A stretch of DNA of 50,858 nucleotides from an uncultured Opitutia bacterium. GTDB taxonomy: Bacteria > Verrucomicrobiota > Verrucomicrobiia > Opitutales > Opitutaceae. Positions within the stretch are counted from its first letter, which is position 1. Every line of letters starts with the position of its first letter. Of this stretch, positions 47,247 through 50,858 are shown piece after piece. The stretch spans positions 1 to 50,858 of the forward strand of contig CAIKHO010000016.1 of NCBI GenBank assembly GCA_903827245.1, read 5' to 3'. Under the pieces are notes generated by a model. It was not told where the DNA came from and made no database searches. It saw only the letters and a program-made list of their open reading frames with translations. Made by a program: the position numbers and the translations under genes.

Positions 47247-48353
47247 TTAGAGGCGGTTGGCGAGAAAAGTTTCTAGTTCGTCCAGGCTGGGGCTACGGGC
47301 CGTGCGGACATAATACCCAGAAGTCCCAACCCCGAGGCCCAGGCAGGCGGAAGGAGAGAGGCCGAGGAGTTGCCCGGTCGCAAAGCCGGCGTTGAAGTGA
47401 TCCCCCGCGCCGGTGGTGATAAGCGGTTGCGCCAGGTACGGACCGGGCATCCAAAAGGTATCGCCGCCCGTCGCGCAGGCGGCCGCGGCCGTCAGGTGGA
47501 TCACCACCGTCGTGACCGGTAGTTTTTGGCCGATGGCGAGCGCCATGGCGCGGACCGCCGGCTCATCCTCGCCCGCCATACCCAGCCCGAGTGCGGCGGA
47601 CACGGCGTGGGCCTCCTTCAGGTTAAGCCCCAGCGTGACGCGGCCGGATGCCCCGAAGCGCGCGATGGCGGCGAGCGCGGCGCGGAGATCCGCGGCGGAA
47701 CGTTTTTCGGGATCGGCGAGGTCGAAGAAGAAAAGCCGGTCGCGGTCCGGCAGCAGCGGCAGCACGCGGTCGGCAAAGGCCGTGTAGATCGCGGTCATGT
47801 TCGGCACCATCGTCCAGTTCAGCAGCGCCACCAGATCCGCCGTGCCTACCTCCTGCACCAGCTCCGCCTCGCCCATCGCCGTACAGATGCGCTCGTAGGT
47901 GACCTCATCGAGGCTGCGCATGATGCCGAGCATGAGCTTGCCGTCGGTGAACTCGATGGCCGTGGTCCGGGCCGGATCGCAGAGGGAAACCAACCGCGCC
48001 GCCCCGGCGAGCGGCGAAAACACCGGGTGGATTTGTGACTGGCCGAACGCACCGATGCAGGTGAGATGGCATCCGTTGGCGAGGAGGGCGCCGGCCATGA
48101 TGGGTCCGTTGCCGCCCAGTTTTTCCCAGCGGGGGTGAAGCTCGAGGTTGGTGCTCTTGCCCGCGGCGCCGAGGATGCGCCGGCCGAATTCCGTGATCGT
48201 CGGGATGGGCGTGAAATCCTCGCCGGCGGCCCGCCGCTGGCCGACGGGCGTCACGATGGTGTCCACAAACCCGTCGAGGCCGACGACCGCCTTCCGCGGG
48301 CCGGCCGTGGCGCGCCGGGCGCGGAGTTCCTCGAGGGTGCGGGTGAAGGGCAT
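47247..48353 (-). CDS. PfkB-family carbohydrate/nucleoside kinase
   Basis: The 368-residue product has VVGLDGFVDTIVTPVG at the start, LGGNGPIMAGALLANGC and the C-terminal ATP/catalytic segment TTGAGDHFNAGFATGQ. In the usual PfkB motif this reads GAGD-A-F, so a His replaces Ala next to the catalytic Asp. The substrate (sugar or nucleoside) is not predictable. It begins the minus-strand run with tmk and holB. The frame extends upstream to 48722, but that part overlaps the divergent exbB. Confidence 0.88.
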   Translation of the reverse strand: MPFTRTLEELRARRATAGPRKAVVGLDGFVDTIVTPVGQRRAAGEDFTPIPTITEFGRRILGAAGKSTNLELHPRWEKLGGNGPIMAGALLANGCHLTCIGAFGQSQIHPVFSPLAGAARLVSLCDPARTTAIEFTDGKLMLGIMRSLDEVTYERICTAMGEAELVQEVGTADLVALLNWTMVPNMTAIYTAFADRVLPLLPDRDRLFFFDLADPEKRSAADLRAALAAIARFGASGRVTLGLNLKEAHAVSAALGLGMAGEDEPAVRAMALAIGQKLPVTTVVIHLTAAAACATGGDTFWMPGPYLAQPLITTGAGDHFNAGFATGQLLGLSPSACLGLGVGTSGYYVRTARSPSLDELETFLANRL

Positions 48354-48468
48354 GGCGGGGCGGGGTGCGTCAGGAAAAAATCGCGCGGCGGCCGCCGCAA
48401 CGAGATTCTTGGCCCGGCGGGGCAATTTCCGTTGAACGCCTCCGTCAAACTCTCCAACTCTGGTCATC

Positions 48469-49173
48469 ATGCCTGTGCCGCTCACGCTCGCGCCCGTTCT
48501 CGCCGTCACCAACGTCGTCCAGGTCTTCGCCGGCGCCGACCACATCGGCCAGATCATCACCGGGCTGCTCGGCGTGTTCAGCATCATCGCCTGGGCCATC
48601 ATGTGGGGAAAGCACCGCGACCTGAAGGAACTGCGCCGGCTCAACCTGATCTTCGAGTCCCAGCTCCGCAACGAGCGCTCGCTGCTCGACCAGCCCGAGG
48701 CGGCGCGCAACCAGCGCGACATTCCCTACGCGGACCTGTTCGCCGACGCGGTCGAGGCCTACTGGCGGGCGGCGGCCATCGGCAAGGAACGGGGCTCGAC
48801 CGACACCCGCGCCCGCCTCGAGCATGCCGAGAACGCCCTGCAGCGGGCGTTGGCGCGGCAGACGCTGCGCTATGAATCCAGCATGGTCTTTCTCGCCTCC
48901 ATCGTCTCTGGTGCCCCTTTTCTCGGGCTGCTCGGCACGGTCTGGGGCGTGATGACCGCCTTCAGCGATGCCGCGGCCCGGGGCTCGGCCGACATCATCA
49001 CGCTGGCCCCCGGCGTGGCGGGGGCGCTGCTCACCACCATCGCCGGCCTGCTGGTCGCCATCCCGTCGGTCTTCGGCTACAATTATCTGTTCGCCTGCAC
49101 CAAGCGCCTGATCACCGAGCTGGAAAATTTCGCCAGCTCGCTGGCGGATCGCATCGAACTGGAGAGCAAGTGA
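48469..49173 (+). CDS. exbB: ExbB/TolQ-type proton channel protein
   Basis: The 234-residue inner-membrane product has a first helix at ~28-45 (ITGLLGVFSIIAWAIMW), a cytoplasmic stretch, and the signature pair APFLGLLGTVWGVMTAF and TIAGLLVAIPSVFGYNYLF. It forms a pentameric channel with ExbD/TolR. It is followed by the ExbD-like and TonB-like genes, the classic exbB-exbD-tonB order. TolQ is the alternative name. Confidence 0.93.
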   Translation: MPVPLTLAPVLAVTNVVQVFAGADHIGQIITGLLGVFSIIAWAIMWGKHRDLKELRRLNLIFESQLRNERSLLDQPEAARNQRDIPYADLFADAVEAYWRAAAIGKERGSTDTRARLEHAENALQRALARQTLRYESSMVFLASIVSGAPFLGLLGTVWGVMTAFSDAAARGSADIITLAPGVAGALLTTIAGLLVAIPSVFGYNYLFACTKRLITELENFASSLADRIELESK

Positions 49174-49256
49174 TGACGCGCGCCCCATCAACCGATCAGG
49201 CGCCACGCGTAGCCGGGCCGGCCTGATTTCACCGCGGCCAGACCAACGACTTTCCC

Positions 49257-49685
49257 ATGGCGAGAACCTTCCGACGTCAGCGCACCGGCCAGCCGATCGC
49301 GGAGCTGAACGTCACCAACCTCATCGACCTCGGGTTCATGCTGCTGATCATCTTCATGATCACGGCGCCGCTCATCAAGCCGGAGCAGACGATCCCGGTC
49401 AATCTGCCGTCCGAATCGAAGAGCCCGCAGGCCAAGCCGGATCCCGCCACGAAGTTTGAAACCGTCACGGTGAAGGCCGACGGTACCTACCTGCTGGGCA
49501 CCCAGGCGCTCTCGCTGGCGCAGCTCTCGCGGGAGTTTGCGAACTTCGCACTCCAGCCCAAGCCGCCGGTCTTCCGCTTGCGAATGGATGCCAAATCGAC
49601 GGCCCAGCAGTATGTCGCCGTGCTGGCGGAAATGGAGAAGCACCACCTCTCCCGCATCAGCATCGATACACAGATCCAAAACTAA
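49257..49685 (+). CDS. exbD: ExbD/TolR-type protein
   Basis: The 142-residue product has one N-terminal helix, NVTNLIDLGFMLLIIFMITAP, with the proton-carrying Asp at the expected place, then a periplasmic ExbD-like domain (LPSESKSP..., VTVKADGTYLLG). It follows exbB by 83 bases and precedes the tonB-like gene, so it should complete the channel. Confidence 0.95.
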   Translation: MARTFRRQRTGQPIAELNVTNLIDLGFMLLIIFMITAPLIKPEQTIPVNLPSESKSPQAKPDPATKFETVTVKADGTYLLGTQALSLAQLSREFANFALQPKPPVFRLRMDAKSTAQQYVAVLAEMEKHHLSRISIDTQIQN

Positions 49686-49719
49686 GGCGGAGCGATGCCA
49701 TTGAAACTCAGCCATCAAT

Positions 49720-49789
49720 GTAGCAGCCAAGGTAACGAGGCTGGGTTTGGTGACCCACCTCAAACCAGCCTCCTCACGTCGGCTGCTAC
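49720..49789. repeat. imperfect 25-bp inverted repeat (family B palindrome)
   Basis: GTAGCAGCCAAGGTAACGAG starting at 49720 mirrors the complement of 49765-49789 with 4 mismatches in 25. The right arm starts CCAGCCTC and ends TCGGCTGCTAC, as at 7970-7994. It lies between exbD and the tonB-like gene and may separate their expression. Confidence 0.8.
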
Positions 49790-49825
49790 CGGCGACTGCA
49801 TCGTTGCTGCTAAGGATCGGCCCCT

Positions 49826-50722
49826 TTGCCCGTTTATATCCGCATGAGTACCGCCATGGCCGACCGTTATCCCAATGCTGTTCTCGCCTCCTCGCTGATC
49901 CACGGCGCGGTGATCGCCTTGTTGTTGCTCATGACCTATGTCGTGCACCGCCAGGTGAAGGAGAGCCCGCATATTTTTGAGCTGGTCGCAGGGGAGGGTG
50001 ACAACTACGGCGCCAAGGAAGCTCCGGCCCTGGGCATCGCGGGCGGACTCAAGGTGCCGGCGACCGAGGCGCCGAAACCGGCGGAGCCCGCGCCCATTGA
50101 ACCGGCCGCGCCGGTCCCGGCCCCTTTGGAGGCGGTGGTGCCGCCGAAACCCAAGCCGGCCGATCCCGCGGCCAAGATCGGGACACTCGTCAGGAACATC
50201 GAAAAAAAGAGCGACCGGGCGGTAAAAAAGGTCCAGGCGGATGCGGAGAAGCAGCGCAAGCTGACGAAGGAACAGTTCGACCAGCAGAACAAGAGCAAGG
50301 CGGCGGTCACGTCCAAGAATTCGGCCGCCGGGATGAAGATCACGAAAGTGGACAGCGAGGGCATCGCCAAGGGCGTCGTCGGGGGCTCCACCGCCAACAC
50401 CACCGGCGGCGCCGGCGGCAAGGCGCTGGTGCGGGAGGACGGCGATGTGCTTGACGCCTATTTCTCGCTGCTCAAGCAGAGGTTAAAGTCCGCCTTCGAG
50501 CCGCCGCCCGGGCTGAGCGACACCCTGGTGGCCAGCGTGGAGGTGCGCAGCAATTCCGACGGCACCCTGTCACGCGCCCGGATCACGAAATCATCGGGCA
50601 GCGCGGAGTTCGACCGTGCCGTGCTGGATGCGATCACCCACACCCAGATGCCGGCCCGTCCGGATGGGCGCAGCGAAACGATCAGCTTCCCGTTCACCAT
50701 GCGGGAGAAGGATGCCGAGTGA
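49826..50722 (+). CDS. tonB: TonB/TolA-like energy transducer
   Basis: The 298-residue product has an N-terminal helix (VLASSLIHGAVIALLLLMTYVV), a Pro/Ala/Lys-rich periplasmic linker, a Lys/Gln-rich helical part like TolA, and a TonB C-terminal domain with VASVEVRSNSDGTLSRARITKSSGSAEFDRAVLDAI. The TTG start at 49826 has AAGGA 9 bases ahead; ATG alternatives are at 49844 and 49856. It would transmit the exbB/exbD energy to outer-membrane transporters. A second TonB-like gene lies at 37185. Confidence 0.88.
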   Translation: MPVYIRMSTAMADRYPNAVLASSLIHGAVIALLLLMTYVVHRQVKESPHIFELVAGEGDNYGAKEAPALGIAGGLKVPATEAPKPAEPAPIEPAAPVPAPLEAVVPPKPKPADPAAKIGTLVRNIEKKSDRAVKKVQADAEKQRKLTKEQFDQQNKSKAAVTSKNSAAGMKITKVDSEGIAKGVVGGSTANTTGGAGGKALVREDGDVLDAYFSLLKQRLKSAFEPPPGLSDTLVASVEVRSNSDGTLSRARITKSSGSAEFDRAVLDAITHTQMPARPDGRSETISFPFTMREKDAE

Positions 50723-50781
50723 AAAAGTCCTTGCGTTCGCGCCGGGAACTTTGATTTTTCAACCCTTCCGGCAGTTGGCAC

Positions 50782-50857
50782 GGGCTCTTAGCTCAGTTGG
50801 TAGAGCGCCTCAATGGCATTGAGGAGGTCAGCGGTTCGAACCCGCTAGGGTCCACCA
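50782..50857 (+). tRNA. tRNA-Ala (anticodon GGC)
   Basis: The 76-base sequence folds into a normal cloverleaf: acceptor GGGCTCT with AGGGTCC, D arm GCTC/GAGC, anticodon stem CCTCA/TGAGG around ATGGCAT (GGC anticodon), and T arm AGCGG/CCGCT with TTCGAAC. The G3-U70 wobble pair, the alanine identity element, is present, and CCA is encoded (50855-50857). It reads GCC and GCU codons. It may serve as an integration site elsewhere; none is used here. Confidence 0.96.
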
Positions 50858-50858
50858 C

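Overview
The window is a GC-rich (estimated above 60%), gene-dense bacterial chromosome segment. The gene set suggests a Verrucomicrobiota member, probably Opitutaceae-like: secreted pectin/glycoside-type enzymes, DUF5107-TPR, DUF5069, ExbB/ExbD/TonB proteins, VWA proteins with a C-x-C-C membrane anchor, and many palindromic intergenic repeats. This assignment is inferred from gene content; no marker was aligned. No phage, IS element or CRISPR array is visible. One RNA gene, tRNA-Ala(GGC), closes the window.

Layout. 1-1443 (+): the end of one Gly/Gln-rich protein and a second secreted Gly/Gln/Ser-rich protein. 1538-5984 (-): a compact four-gene operon made of a MotA/ExbB-type channel, an actin/Hsp70-fold protein with a possible FHA-like tail, and two membrane-anchored coiled-coil VWA proteins, one with a broken MIDAS. 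This is the best candidate for an undescribed system. 6191-7670 (+): two lipoproteins. 8014-11541 (-): pyruvate carboxylase. 12003-22361 (+): a carbohydrate locus with a PL26-like exo-rhamnogalacturonan lyase, a jelly-roll protein, DUF5107-TPR and a GH2 enzyme. 22676-25818 (-): a small membrane protein, a secreted protein, rsmA, DUF5069 and trpC. 25967-27602 (+): mazG and a Xer recombinase. 27691-35168 (-): nadE, VOC, hemL, SpoIVB-S55-like and beta-propeller genes in one tightly packed run. 35267-40952 (+): a tolC-like gene, maf, a tonB-like gene, rluA-type and aroF genes, then a Phd/PIN toxin-antitoxin pair with a tandem palindrome in front. 41035-43590 (-): mutS. 43832-44614 (+): a hydrolase. 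44821-45414 (-): a hypothetical protein. 45558-48353 (-): pfkB-type kinase, tmk and holB. 48469-50722 (+): exbB, exbD and tonB, then the tRNA.

Many genes are translationally coupled by 4-base overlaps (ATGA/GTGA), so long operons are likely. Housekeeping functions cover tryptophan and aromatic synthesis, tetrapyrrole and NAD synthesis, mismatch repair, replication and rRNA methylation. Several envelope systems run on proton-motive force: two MotA/ExbB-type channels and two TonB-like proteins.

Intergenic DNA is unusually rich in palindromes. At least five sequence families occur, several with copies at more than one place. They look like dispersed REP-like elements rather than classical terminators, because U-runs are generally missing.
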